From: Azospirillum brasilense
GTDB taxonomy: Bacteria; Pseudomonadota; Alphaproteobacteria; Azospirillales; Azospirillaceae
Reading direction: 5' to 3'
Length of the DNA stretch: 64,000 nucleotides
NCBI RefSeq assembly: GCF_007827795.1
Contig: NZ_VITI01000001.1
Coordinates: forward strand, 186,001-250,000
This document shows positions 45,710 to 54,171 of this stretch, one piece after another. Positions within the stretch are counted from its first letter, which is position 1. Every line of letters begins with the position of its first letter. Position numbers and translations under genes: made by a program. Under the pieces are notes generated by a model. It did not search any database. It was not told where the DNA came from and was given only the letters and a program-made list of their open reading frames with translations.

Positions 45710-47794
45710 ATGAAGATCAACGGCCGGACGGTGCTCGTCTGCGATTGCGCCCACAGCATGGCGCTCGACGGCAAGGCGTTGGCCAGGGCCTGCGGCGCCG
45801 CGGCCGGGGCCGAGGGCGACCTGTCCGTCGCAACCCAGCTCTGCCGCACCCAGCTCGACCGGTTCGAGGCGCGCGTGGCGGATGGCGCTCCCCTGCTCGT
45901 CGCCTGCACCCAGGAGGCCCCGCTGTTCGCGGAGATCGCGGCCCAGGATAATCCTGACGCCGACAATCCGGACATCTCCCTCGCCTTCACCAACATCCGC
46001 GAGCGCGCCGGCTGGTCGGACGAGGGCGCGCTGGCCGGGCCGAAGATCGCCGCGCTGCTGGCCGAGGCGGCGATGGACATCCCGCCGACCGGCACCATCA
46101 CCCTGGCGTCGGAAGGCACCGCGCTGGTCTACGGCACCGACGAGCGCGCCATCGAGGTGGCCCGGCAGCTGTCCGGCAGCCTGGACGTCACCGTGCTGCT
46201 GAAGTCCCCGAAGGACGTCGCCCCGCCGCGCGTCATGGACGTGCCGGTGTTCAAGGGCACCATCCGCGCCGCCAAGGGCTGGCTCGGCAATTTCGAGATC
46301 GTGGTCGACGACTACGCCCCGGCCATCCCGGCCTCGCGCGCCGTCCTCGGCTTCGAGCCGCCGCGGCAGGGCGCCGCCTCGCGCTGCGACGTCATCGTGG
46401 ACCTGACCGGCGGGGCGCCGCTGTTCCCGGCGCACGGGAAGCGCGACGGCTACCTGCGCCCGGACCCGGACAGCCCGGCCGCCGTCGCCAAGGCGGTGTT
46501 CGAGGCCGCCGATCTGGTCGGCGAGTTCGAGAAGCCGCGCTACATCGATTTCAAGCCCGACCTCTGCGCCCATTCGCGCAGCCGCAAGACCGGCTGCACC
46601 CGCTGCCTGGACGTCTGCCCGACCGGCGCCATCACGCCGAACGGCGACCATGTGGCGATCGACCCGCACATCTGCGCCGGCTGCGGTTCCTGCGCCTCGG
46701 TCTGCCCGACGGGGGCCAGCACCTACGCCCTGCCGCCGCTCCAGACCGTCTACGAGCGGCTGCGTACGCTTCTGTCCTCCTACGCCAAGGCCGGCGGGAC
46801 GGAGCCAGTGCTGCTCGTCCACGACCCGCGGCACGGCGACGAGATGATCTCGCTGATCGCGCGGTACGGGCGCGGCCTGCCGGCCCGCGTGCTGCCCTTT
46901 GCGGTGAACGAGGTGACGCAGCTCGGCTTCGACGTGTTCGCGGCGGCGCTCGCCTATGGCGCGGCGCGGGTGCGCGTTCTGGTCGGGCCGGGCAACGTGG
47001 GCGAGACGGCGGGGCTGGCCAGCCAGATCGGTCTGGCCGAGACGGCGATGGCCGGCCTGGGCTACGGCTCCGGCCGGGTGTCGATCATCGACGCCCAGGA
47101 CCCCGACGCGGTCGCCGCCGAGCTGTGGAGCCTGCCCCGCGGGGATGCCCCCGCCCCCGGCTCGTTCCTGCCGATGGGCGGCAAGCGCACCGTCACCATG
47201 CTGGCGCTGCGCCACCTGCACAAGGTCGCGCCGGAGCCGGTGGAGGTCCTGCCGCTGCCGCCGGGCGCGCCCTTCGGCCGGGTGCAGGTGACGGTGGAAG
47301 GCTGCACGCTCTGCCTGTCCTGCGTTGGCGCCTGCCCGACCGGGGCGTTGCTCGACAACGCCGACAAGCCGATGCTGTCCTTCTCGCAGGACGCCTGCGT
47401 GCAGTGCGGCCTGTGCAAGACCACCTGTCCGGAGAAGGTCATCGCTTTGGTCCCGGAGATCGATTTCCGCGACAGCGCCCGCGGCGCCAGGGTGCTGAAG
47501 GAGGAGGAGCCCTTCTGCTGCGTCAAGTGCGGCAAGCCCTTCGCCACCAAGTCCTCCATCGACAAGATCGTCGCGGTGCTGGCCGGGCGGCACGCCATGT
47601 TCGCCACGCCGGAAGCCGCCGACCGCATGCGCATGTGCGGCGATTGTCGCGTCGTGGACCAGTTCGAGCGGGGCGACTCGCCCTTCGCGCTCGGCGCCCC
47701 GCGTACGCCGCGCACGACCGAAGACTATCTGCGCGAGCGGGAACTGGCCCAAAACGGCAAGGACGGTGGCCCGGACGGCGGCAGCATCCACTGA
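45710..47794 (+). CDS. Multi-cluster 4Fe-4S protein
   Basis: A 695-aa cytoplasmic iron-sulfur protein. Four ferredoxin-type clusters are visible: CTRCLDVCPTG (about 296-305, with an extra Cys at 286), CAGCGSCASVCPTG (322-335), CTLCLSCVGACPTG (about 529-542) and CVQCGLCKTTCPE (about 562-575). Two more Cys pairs follow, CCVKC near 603 and MCGDC near 642. The N-terminus also has cysteines (VCDCAHS, QLCRTQ, VACTQ). The region between clusters resembles a helical coenzyme-linked domain. It precedes moaA, so an electron-transfer role with a molybdoenzyme is plausible but inferred. Confidence 0.85.
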   Translation: MKINGRTVLVCDCAHSMALDGKALARACGAAAGAEGDLSVATQLCRTQLDRFEARVADGAPLLVACTQEAPLFAEIAAQDNPDADNPDISLAFTNIRERAGWSDEGALAGPKIAALLAEAAMDIPPTGTITLASEGTALVYGTDERAIEVARQLSGSLDVTVLLKSPKDVAPPRVMDVPVFKGTIRAAKGWLGNFEIVVDDYAPAIPASRAVLGFEPPRQGAASRCDVIVDLTGGAPLFPAHGKRDGYLRPDPDSPAAVAKAVFEAADLVGEFEKPRYIDFKPDLCAHSRSRKTGCTRCLDVCPTGAITPNGDHVAIDPHICAGCGSCASVCPTGASTYALPPLQTVYERLRTLLSSYAKAGGTEPVLLVHDPRHGDEMISLIARYGRGLPARVLPFAVNEVTQLGFDVFAAALAYGAARVRVLVGPGNVGETAGLASQIGLAETAMAGLGYGSGRVSIIDAQDPDAVAAELWSLPRGDAPAPGSFLPMGGKRTVTMLALRHLHKVAPEPVEVLPLPPGAPFGRVQVTVEGCTLCLSCVGACPTGALLDNADKPMLSFSQDACVQCGLCKTTCPEKVIALVPEIDFRDSARGARVLKEEEPFCCVKCGKPFATKSSIDKIVAVLAGRHAMFATPEAADRMRMCGDCRVVDQFERGDSPFALGAPRTPRTTEDYLRERELAQNGKDGGPDGGSIH

Positions 47795-47827
47795 GCGCCG
47801 CCGCCGGAACGCGCACGGTGTCGGGAT

Positions 47828-47841
47828 TTGATCCCCGTCAA
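47828..47841 (+). promoter_or_regulatory. Fnr/FixK-type box upstream of moaA
   Basis: TTGAT-CCCC-GTCAA fits TTGAY-N4-RTCAA, the site of Fnr, FixK and Anr regulators. It lies 150 bases before the moaA ATG and after the ferredoxin gene. Oxygen control of molybdenum cofactor synthesis would be expected in a microaerobic denitrifier. Confidence 0.55.
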
Positions 47842-47990
47842 GTCCCGGCGCCGCGCTCCGTGGTCTGCTGCGCCTGAAATTCCAGGTGGCGAAAAATCCG
47901 CAACTCGGACCTATATATCAGGATCGGGTTCGGGGTCATAATCGCCGCCCGGACTGCACGATACGGACCCCCTTGGGGAGAAGCCTGACG

Positions 47991-49016
47991 ATGACGACCG
48001 TTCCGCCGACCGCCGCCGCCCCGCTCGTCGATCCTTTCGGGCGGACCGTCAGCTATCTGCGCGTGTCCGTCACCGACCGCTGCGACCTCCGCTGCGTCTA
48101 CTGCATGGCGGAGGACATGAGCTTCCTGCCCAAGGCGGAGGTGCTGACTCTGGAGGAGATCGACCGTGTCTGCTCCGCCTTCGTCAAGCTGGGCACCCGC
48201 AAGCTGCGCCTGACCGGCGGCGAGCCGCTGGTCCGCAAGGGCATCCACGAGCTGATCCACAGCTTGGGCCGCCATGTGAAGGCCGGCGACCTCGACGAGC
48301 TGACGCTGACCACCAACGGCACGATGCTGTTCAAGTATGCCGGCGATCTGGTGGAGGCCGGGGTGCGCCGGATCAACGTGTCGCTGGACACGCTCGACCC
48401 CCACAAGTTCCAGGCGATCACCCGCTGGGGCCGGCTGGACAAGGTGCTCGGCGGGCTCCAGGCCGCCAAGGAGGCGGGGCTCCAGGTCAAGATCAACACG
48501 GTCGCGCTGAAGGGCGTGAACGACGACGAGTTCCACCGGCTGGTCGGCTGGTGCGGCGAGCAGGGCTTCGACCTGACCTTCATCGAGGTCATGCCGATGG
48601 GCGAGATCGGCGACGAGGCGCGGCTCGACCAGTATCTGCCGCTCAGCCTCGTGCGGGCGGAGCTGGCCAAGCGCTGGACGCTGGACGAGATCGACTACCG
48701 CACCGGCGGCCCGGCCCGTTATGTGCGGGTGGCGGAGACCGGCGGGCGCATCGGCTTCATCACGCCGCTGACCCACAATTTCTGCGAAAGCTGCAACCGC
48801 GTGCGGCTGACCTGCACCGGCACCCTCTTCATGTGCCTGGGCCAGGAGGACGCCGCCGACCTGCGAACCCCGCTGCGCCTCAGCGACGACGACGGGCTGC
48901 TGGTCCAGGCGGTGCGCGACGCCATCGCCCGCAAGCCCAAGGGCCACGACTTCATCATCGACCGCCGCCACAAGGGGCCGGCGGTGCCCCGGCACATGAG
49001 CGTGACCGGCGGATGA
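47991..49016 (+). CDS. moaA: GTP 3',8-cyclase MoaA
   Basis: A 341-aa radical-SAM enzyme that carries out the first step of molybdenum cofactor synthesis with MoaC. The N-terminal cluster motif CDLRCVYC (Cys31, Cys35, Cys38) binds [16 protein letters not shown] and [19 protein letters not shown] are typical. The C-terminal second cluster is in [21 protein letters not shown], and the protein ends in the required Gly-Gly (MSVTGG). The ATG at 47991 has a GGGGAG ribosome site. Upstream lies an AT-rich TATATA and an Fnr-type box. Confidence 0.97.
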   Translation: MTTVPPTAAAPLVDPFGRTVSYLRVSVTDRCDLRCVYCMAEDMSFLPKAEVLTLEEIDRVCSAFVKLGTRKLRLTGGEPLVRKGIHELIHSLGRHVKAGDLDELTLTTNGTMLFKYAGDLVEAGVRRINVSLDTLDPHKFQAITRWGRLDKVLGGLQAAKEAGLQVKINTVALKGVNDDEFHRLVGWCGEQGFDLTFIEVMPMGEIGDEARLDQYLPLSLVRAELAKRWTLDEIDYRTGGPARYVRVAETGGRIGFITPLTHNFCESCNRVRLTCTGTLFMCLGQEDAADLRTPLRLSDDDGLLVQAVRDAIARKPKGHDFIIDRRHKGPAVPRHMSVTGG

Positions 49017-49160
49017 TCCGCCCGCAACCGAGCGCCCTCGCGCCTCAGGCGCGGGGAGGGTGAGCGGGTTGCGTGTGGCCGTGCGTCCGAAAACGGCGCG
49101 CCCCTCCTCGACCGCAGCGGCCTTCTGCAACCGGGCATCCTGCGCTATGGTCCTCCGGAC

Positions 49161-50015
49161 ATGACCGAAACCGCCGCCAAGCTGCCCGCCGATCCGACCC
49201 TGGACCCGCTGGCACCCGATTCCTCGGCCCGCAAGCCCGCCGACCTCCGCATCGCCTTCTGCGGGGCGAACACGGAAGAGGCGATGCGCGCGCGCACCCG
49301 GCTGGTCCACCGCTACGGCAACGCGCCGATGGAGGATGCCGACGTCATCGTCGCGCTGGGCGGCGACGGTTTCCTGCTGGAAACGCTGCACCGCGCGCTG
49401 AAGCGCGACGGGCAGAACCCGCCGCCGGTCTACGGCATGAACCGGGGATCGGTCGGCTTCCTGCTGAACGTCTTCCGCGAGGACGAGCTGGCCGAGCGGC
49501 TGGCCAGCGCCCAGAGCGTCAAGCTGCACCCCCTGCGCATGAGGGCCACCCGCTGCAACGGCGAGCAGATCGAGGCGCTGGGCATCAACGAGGTGTCGAT
49601 GCTGCGCGAGACGCGGCAGGCCTCGAAGCTGCGCATCACCGTGGACGGGGTGGTCCGCCTGCCGGAGCTGATCTGCGACGGCGTGCTGGTCGCCACCCCC
49701 GCCGGCAGCACCGCCTACAACCTGTCGGCCCACGGCCCGATCATCCCGCTGGGCGCCGGGGTGCTGGCGCTGACGCCGATCAGCTCCTTCCGGCCACGGC
49801 GGTGGCGCGGCGCGCTGCTGCCCCACAGCTCCAAGATCACCGTGGACATCCTTGAGGAGGTCAAGCGCCCGGTCAGCGCCGTGGCCGACTCGACCGAGGT
49901 GCGCGAGGTCATCCGCGTCGACGTGGAGGAGGCCCGCGACGTCACGCTGACCCTGCTGTTCGACCCGGAGCTGAACTTCGAGGAGCGGATTCTGAAGGAG
50001 CAGTTCTCGCCGTAA
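49161..50015 (+). CDS. nadK: NAD kinase
   Basis: A 284-aa cytoplasmic kinase that makes NADP from NAD. The phosphate-binding [38 protein letters not shown] and [17 protein letters not shown] blocks are all present. The N-terminal 25 residues are a variable extension. The ATG at 49161 follows a GGTCCTCCGGAC region with a weak ribosome site. It lies 144 bases after moaA on the same strand and may be separately transcribed. Confidence 0.95.
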   Translation: MTETAAKLPADPTLDPLAPDSSARKPADLRIAFCGANTEEAMRARTRLVHRYGNAPMEDADVIVALGGDGFLLETLHRALKRDGQNPPPVYGMNRGSVGFLLNVFREDELAERLASAQSVKLHPLRMRATRCNGEQIEALGINEVSMLRETRQASKLRITVDGVVRLPELICDGVLVATPAGSTAYNLSAHGPIIPLGAGVLALTPISSFRPRRWRGALLPHSSKITVDILEEVKRPVSAVADSTEVREVIRVDVEEARDVTLTLLFDPELNFEERILKEQFSP

Positions 50016-50036
50016 TGCCCTTCTCCGGCTTGGCCC

Positions 50037-50903
50037 TTACTCGGCGGCGCGGCGCGCGGTGCTGGCCTGCGCATGGGCGCAGATGCGGCGGGTCAAAGTG
50101 GTCAGGTCGGCCTGGAGCCGGGCGAAACCCTCGTTCCGCTCCAGCGTTTCCTCGTTCATGTAGAGCCGGCGGTTGATCTCGAGCTGGAGGGAATGGCGGC
50201 CCCGCGCCGGGTTGGAATGGCGGGACACCAGCTCGACCCCCTTGAAGGGATGGTTCCGCGTGACCTTGTAGCCGAGCCCGGTCAGCACCTGCTCGACCAG
50301 GGCGGTAAAGCCCGGTTCGCAGCTGGTGCCGTCGCGGTCGCCCAGCACGAAATCCATGCCCAGCCTGTGCGCCGCCCCCGGCCCGACCGCGGAGGGCATC
50401 GAATGGCAGTCGACGTGCCAGACGGCGCCGAACCGCGCGGCCAGATCGTCCATCACGCTGGCGACCTGGAAATGATAGGGCCGGTAGTAACGGTCGATGC
50501 GCTCCGCCACCTCGGCCACCGACAGCCGCCCGTCGTAGAGCGGCATCCCCGGACGGCACAGCGTGCGGATTAGCCCCATGCCGGCGGCGCTCTTCTCCGT
50601 CGGGCGCAGCGGTTCCGGCCAGCGCCCGTCGAGAAGCGCCGGGTCGATGTCGTCGATGGCCCGGTTCGCGTCGATGTAGGTGCGCGGGAACAGGGCGCAG
50701 AGCAGCGTCGCGCCATGCTCCGGTGCGTGGGCGAACAGCTCGTCCACATGGGTGTCCTCGGCCTGCCGCAAGGTCGACAGCGGGCAGACGAAGGCGAAGT
50801 CGCGCGGGTAGACGGTGCCGCTGTGCGGTGAATCGAAGAACACCGGCAGGCGCGGGACGATCGGATCGTTGCGGACGAGCACGTCCTCGATCACGAAACT
50901 CAT
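50037..50903 (-). CDS. N-formylglutamate amidohydrolase family protein
   Basis: A 288-aa hydrolase of the N-formylglutamate amidohydrolase type, which gives formate and glutamate. Family blocks are VFFDSPHSGTVYPRDF, RTYIDANRAIDDIDPALL, YYRPYH, VWHVDCHSMPSA and LQLEINRRLYM. The zinc-type His/Asp/Glu residues are plausible in these. The ATG at 50903 is chosen (MSFVIEDVLV). The rest of a histidine-degradation operon is not present nearby. It is divergent from a succinylglutamate-desuccinylase-like gene, with a shared 270-base promoter region. Confidence 0.9.
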   Translation of the reverse strand: MSFVIEDVLVRNDPIVPRLPVFFDSPHSGTVYPRDFAFVCPLSTLRQAEDTHVDELFAHAPEHGATLLCALFPRTYIDANRAIDDIDPALLDGRWPEPLRPTEKSAAGMGLIRTLCRPGMPLYDGRLSVAEVAERIDRYYRPYHFQVASVMDDLAARFGAVWHVDCHSMPSAVGPGAAHRLGMDFVLGDRDGTSCEPGFTALVEQVLTGLGYKVTRNHPFKGVELVSRHSNPARGRHSLQLEINRRLYMNEETLERNEGFARLQADLTTLTRRICAHAQASTARRAAE

Positions 50904-51171
50904 GGCTGACCCCGGTGTACCAACTGCGCCGACGCACCACGGCACCTGCCCGGAGGGCATAGCATGGCGCTGCGGCGGATGGATTCGGGTATAGACGATG
51001 GCCGGGTGTCCGTCGACCAAAAACCGTCATACACCGGTAGGGCACCGGCAAGGCTAAGGACAGGATGGTCGAGTGGACATGGCGGGGCTGGCGCACCGCC
51101 GGACTCTCCGCCATACTGACCATTCGGCGAAAGCGCCCGGCATCGGCCAGACCCGCAGAGGCGAGATCCGC

Positions 51172-52122
51172 TTGACCGAATCCCTGCCACCGATCGAATT
51201 GACGCCGCCGGACATCGGCCCCTACCGTCGTGGAAACACCGGCATCGACCATGTCACGACGCTGGAGTCCGGGCGACCCGGCCCGCAAGCGGTCATTGTC
51301 TCGCTGATTCACGGCAACGAGATCGGTGGCGCGGTGGCGATGGACCGGCTGTTCCGTATGGGCGTCAAGCCAACACGCGGACGGCTGACGCTGGTCTTCG
51401 CCAACACCGCCGCCTATCGCGGTTTCGACGCCGAGCGGCCCTACGCCTCACGCTTCGTCGACGAGGACATGAACCGCGTCTGGTCGCCGGAGGTCCTGGA
51501 CGGCCCGCGCGACAGTGTGGAACTGCGCCGCGCCCGGCAGCTCCGCCCCGTGTTCGACGCGGCGGACGTCATCCTCGATCTGCATTCCATGACGGCGGAC
51601 ACACCGCCCCTGACGCTGTGCGGACGGACGGACCGTGCCCGCGCACTGGCCCGCCGGCTCGGTTACCCGGCCTGGGTCGTCGCGGACGAGGGGCACGCGG
51701 CGGGGCGGCGGGTGATCGACTACGCGGATTTCGCCGCGGCGGACGGGCGGCGCACCGCCATCCTGGTCGAATGCGGGCAGCACTGGCGGGTTGAGACGGC
51801 GCTGGTCGCCCTGGAAAGCGCCATGCGTTTCCTGCTCGCCCAGGAGATGATCGACCCGTCGCTGGCCGACCGCCACATCCGCCGCCACCCCGATCCGCAA
51901 CGAACCGTCGAGGTGACCGAGGCGGTGACCGCGGAAACCGACGAGTTCTTCTTCGACCAGCCCTATGTGGGGATGGAGGTCATTCCCCGCGCCGGGACGG
52001 TTCTGGGCCATGACGGCAACCGCCCGATCGTGACGCCCTACGACGACTGCGTGCTCATCATGCCGGCGCGGCGTCCCAAATCCGGGCAGACCGCCGTCCG
52101 GCTGGGGCGGATCGTCCCGTGA
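51172..52122 (+). CDS. Succinylglutamate desuccinylase / aspartoacylase family protein
   Basis: A 316-aa zinc carboxypeptidase-like deacylase. Zinc ligands are His and Glu in LIHGNEIGGAVA and His in ILDLHSMTADTPP. VDEDMNRVW is the conserved family block. The late VECGQHWRVETALVALES supplies the catalytic Glu region. The TTG at 51172 has a GAGGCGAG ribosome site and gives a normal N-terminus. The frame is open to a GTG at 51073, but that part reads unlike protein. The substrate is not known. It may be coupled to the AbrB-family gene 19 bases downstream. Confidence 0.87.
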   Translation: MTESLPPIELTPPDIGPYRRGNTGIDHVTTLESGRPGPQAVIVSLIHGNEIGGAVAMDRLFRMGVKPTRGRLTLVFANTAAYRGFDAERPYASRFVDEDMNRVWSPEVLDGPRDSVELRRARQLRPVFDAADVILDLHSMTADTPPLTLCGRTDRARALARRLGYPAWVVADEGHAAGRRVIDYADFAAADGRRTAILVECGQHWRVETALVALESAMRFLLAQEMIDPSLADRHIRRHPDPQRTVEVTEAVTAETDEFFFDQPYVGMEVIPRAGTVLGHDGNRPIVTPYDDCVLIMPARRPKSGQTAVRLGRIVP

Positions 52123-52141
52123 CGGCGGGATCACGGACGGC

Positions 52142-53203
52142 ATGACCATCGGACCGGGGCTTCGGCCCTTCGCGCTCGCCCTCGCTCTGGGGACGGCGGG
52201 GGGCGCGCTGTTCAGCTTTTTCCATCTGCCGCTGGCCTGGATGATCGGCGCCATGACCGCCACCACCGTCGCCGCCATGGCCGGTGTCGCGCTGCATGTG
52301 CCGAAGCCGCTGCGCAACGCCATGATCATGATCCTCGGCGTGATGCTGGGCAGCGGATTCACTCCCGACATCCTGGGGCGGCTCGGCGAATGGAGCCTGT
52401 CGCTGGGGGCGCTGGCCGTCTATCTCGTGCTGGCGACCACGCTCGGGGTGCAGTATCTGCGCCGCGCCGCCCGGCTGGACCCGCCGACCGCCTTCTTCAC
52501 CGCCACGCCCGGCGGGCTGAACGAGATGGTGATGGTCGGCACCCAGATGGGCGGCGACAGCCGGACCATGGCGCTGTCCCACGCGCTGCGGGTGATGCTG
52601 GTGGTGCTGGTCATCCCCTTCGCCTTCCAGGCGCTGGGGCTGTACGACCCGGCGCGGCGCGGCGCGCTCGGCCCGCCCCTGCTGTCGCTCGCCCCGCTGG
52701 ACGTGGCGCTGCTGTCCGCCTGCGCGCTGGGCTATCCCCTGGCGAAGCTGCTGCGCATCCCCGCCGCCCAGATCGTCGGGCCGATGCTGCTGTCCGCCGC
52801 GATCCACCTCGCCGGGCTGACCGAGGGCAAGCCGCCGGGCGTGCTGGTCGCCGCTGCCCAGGTGGTGATCGGCGCATCGCTGGGCTGCCGCTTCACCGGG
52901 CTGGACATTCGCCGCATCGGGCGCGACGGGCTGACCGCGCTGGGGCTCACCGGGCTGATGCTGCTGGTCACCATGGCGGCGGCCTGGATGGTGGACGAGG
53001 CGACGGGGCTGGGGCTGGCCGCGCTGATCCTCGCCTTCGCGCCGGGCGGGCTGGCGGAGATGACGCTGGTCGCGCTGGCGCTGAACATCGACGTGGCGCT
53101 GGTCGCCACCCACCACATGGTGCGCATCATCCTGATCGTGACGCTGGCGCCCGGCTTTTACCTGCTGTGGCGCAAGTGGCGGTCCCGCCGCGGCAAGACC
53201 TGA
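52142..53203 (+). CDS. AbrB-family membrane protein
   Basis: A 353-aa inner-membrane protein with about ten hydrophobic spans in two repeated halves. Each half holds a signature of the family once misnamed ammonia monooxygenase: LPLAWMIGAMTATTVAAMAG with LGVMLGSGFTPDIL, and AAQIVGPMLLSAAIH with VVIGASLGCRFTGLD. The PGGLNEMVMVG and PGGLAEMTLVALAL repeats are characteristic. Its transport function is not established. It is unrelated to the DNA-binding AbrB. It directly follows the desuccinylase-like gene. Confidence 0.92.
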   Translation: MTIGPGLRPFALALALGTAGGALFSFFHLPLAWMIGAMTATTVAAMAGVALHVPKPLRNAMIMILGVMLGSGFTPDILGRLGEWSLSLGALAVYLVLATTLGVQYLRRAARLDPPTAFFTATPGGLNEMVMVGTQMGGDSRTMALSHALRVMLVVLVIPFAFQALGLYDPARRGALGPPLLSLAPLDVALLSACALGYPLAKLLRIPAAQIVGPMLLSAAIHLAGLTEGKPPGVLVAAAQVVIGASLGCRFTGLDIRRIGRDGLTALGLTGLMLLVTMAAAWMVDEATGLGLAALILAFAPGGLAEMTLVALALNIDVALVATHHMVRIILIVTLAPGFYLLWRKWRSRRGKT

Positions 53204-53301
53204 CGAATCGCCAGGGGCTCGGCCGGCCAATCCGCCGCACACGCATGTGTGGAGTTTCCGTTGCGACCGTCCCGCACCCCGTGCGAGGTGGAGGCGCGGA
53301 C

Positions 53302-53323
53302 GGGTGATGGGTGGCCATCACCC
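53302..53323 (+). promoter_or_regulatory. Leader hairpin before the small peptide gene
   Basis: A 9-bp perfect stem, GGGTGATGG (53302-53310) with CCATCACCC (53315-53323) and a GTGG loop. It ends 12 bases before a strong AAGGAGG ribosome site. Its position suggests a leader structure, an attenuator or the terminator of the AbrB-family gene. Confidence 0.55.
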
Positions 53324-53349
53324 CGCCGCTCAACAAGGAGGCTCGGAGG

Positions 53350-53427
53350 ATGAAGGAAATCCTCAGTCTCCTGATCCTGCTGCTTCAGATCGTCAAGGCA
53401 ATCCTTGATCTTCTGAACCGGCAGTGA
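53350..53427 (+). CDS. Small hydrophobic peptide (25 aa)
   Basis: A 25-codon frame from ATG 53350 to TGA 53425-53427. It begins MKEILSLLILLL and ends ILDLLNRQ, giving a strongly amphipathic or hydrophobic helix with charged ends. The ribosome site AAGGAGG lies eight bases upstream at an ideal distance, and hairpins flank the gene on both sides. Size and composition are like type I toxin or other membrane peptides. No homolog can be named from sequence alone. It is too short for ordinary gene callers. Confidence 0.6.
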   Translation: MKEILSLLILLLQIVKAILDLLNRQ

Positions 53428-53429
53428 TC

Positions 53430-53465
53430 GGGCCGGGAGGCGGGGGATTCCGGCCCCTGCCTCCC
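53430..53465 (+). terminator. Competing stem-loops after the small peptide
   Basis: GGGAGGCGGGG (53435-53445) pairs with CCCCTGCCTCCC (53454-53465) with one bulged base. Alternatively GGGCCGG (53430-53436) pairs with CCGGCCC (53450-53456). The two folds exclude one another. They start three bases after the peptide stop, and no T-run follows. Confidence 0.6.
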
Positions 53466-53510
53466 AAGCCTGATGATGGCGCCGCGTCCGCCCGATTGCA
53501 AGCCATCCGA

Positions 53511-54044
53511 TCATTTCACGGCAGGCTTACCCTTTTCCCACTGAGGGTTCGTATCGATCAGCGGCACGCTGGAGATGGACATCTTCGCCGAGGCGTCCTT
53601 CACCTGCCGGCTGTAGACCACATAAATCAGCGTGTCGTTCACCCGGTCGTAGATGCGGCGGATGGCGATGGACTTGAAGATCAGGCTCTTTCGCTCGGAG
53701 AAGACCTCCTCGCCTTTCTGCGACAGTTCGATGTCGCCGATCACCAGCGGCCCGGTGCGCCGGCAGGCGATGGAGGCGTTGGACGGGTCCTCGAACCAGT
53801 TCCCCTTGGTCAGCCGGTCGAGCACGCTGCGGTCGAAATCCACCAGATGGCAGGTGATGCCCTTCACCTTCGGGTCCTCGACCGCCTGCACCTGAAGCCC
53901 GTTGCCGGTCCAGTCGTTGGAGAAGCGCCCAACGACGAGGTCCTCGGCCAAAGCAGCGGTGGAGGCGGCCATCGGTGGCAGCACGGATAGCGCCAGGACC
54001 ATCAGGCCGCGGCGGATGTTTATCGAAGGGAACGGGCTGCGCAT
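53511..54044 (-). CDS. creA: CreA family periplasmic protein
   Basis: A 177-aa secreted protein of the CreA family. The N-terminus is a signal peptide (INIRRGLMVLALSVLPPMAA, cleavage likely after STAALA). The mature part has the family blocks VVGRFSNDWTGNGLQVQAVE, KGITCHLVDFDRS, SNASIACRRTGP (two conserved Cys) and SLIFKSIAIRRIYD with TLIYVVYS. Function is unknown. It is divergent from the AI-2E family gene. Confidence 0.92.
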   Translation of the reverse strand: MRSPFPSINIRRGLMVLALSVLPPMAASTAALAEDLVVGRFSNDWTGNGLQVQAVEDPKVKGITCHLVDFDRSVLDRLTKGNWFEDPSNASIACRRTGPLVIGDIELSQKGEEVFSERKSLIFKSIAIRRIYDRVNDTLIYVVYSRQVKDASAKMSISSVPLIDTNPQWEKGKPAVK

Positions 54045-54171
54045 CTCGTGGAACTCCGGTCATCGCGAAGCGGGGCCGCGTGGGCGCGGTCCTGGAATAC
54101 CCCTAAATCGGGCGGGGGTCCGGCGCCGTCAAGCGCCCCCCGGCCCGCTACTCCCGGAGTGCCTGCCCCCG

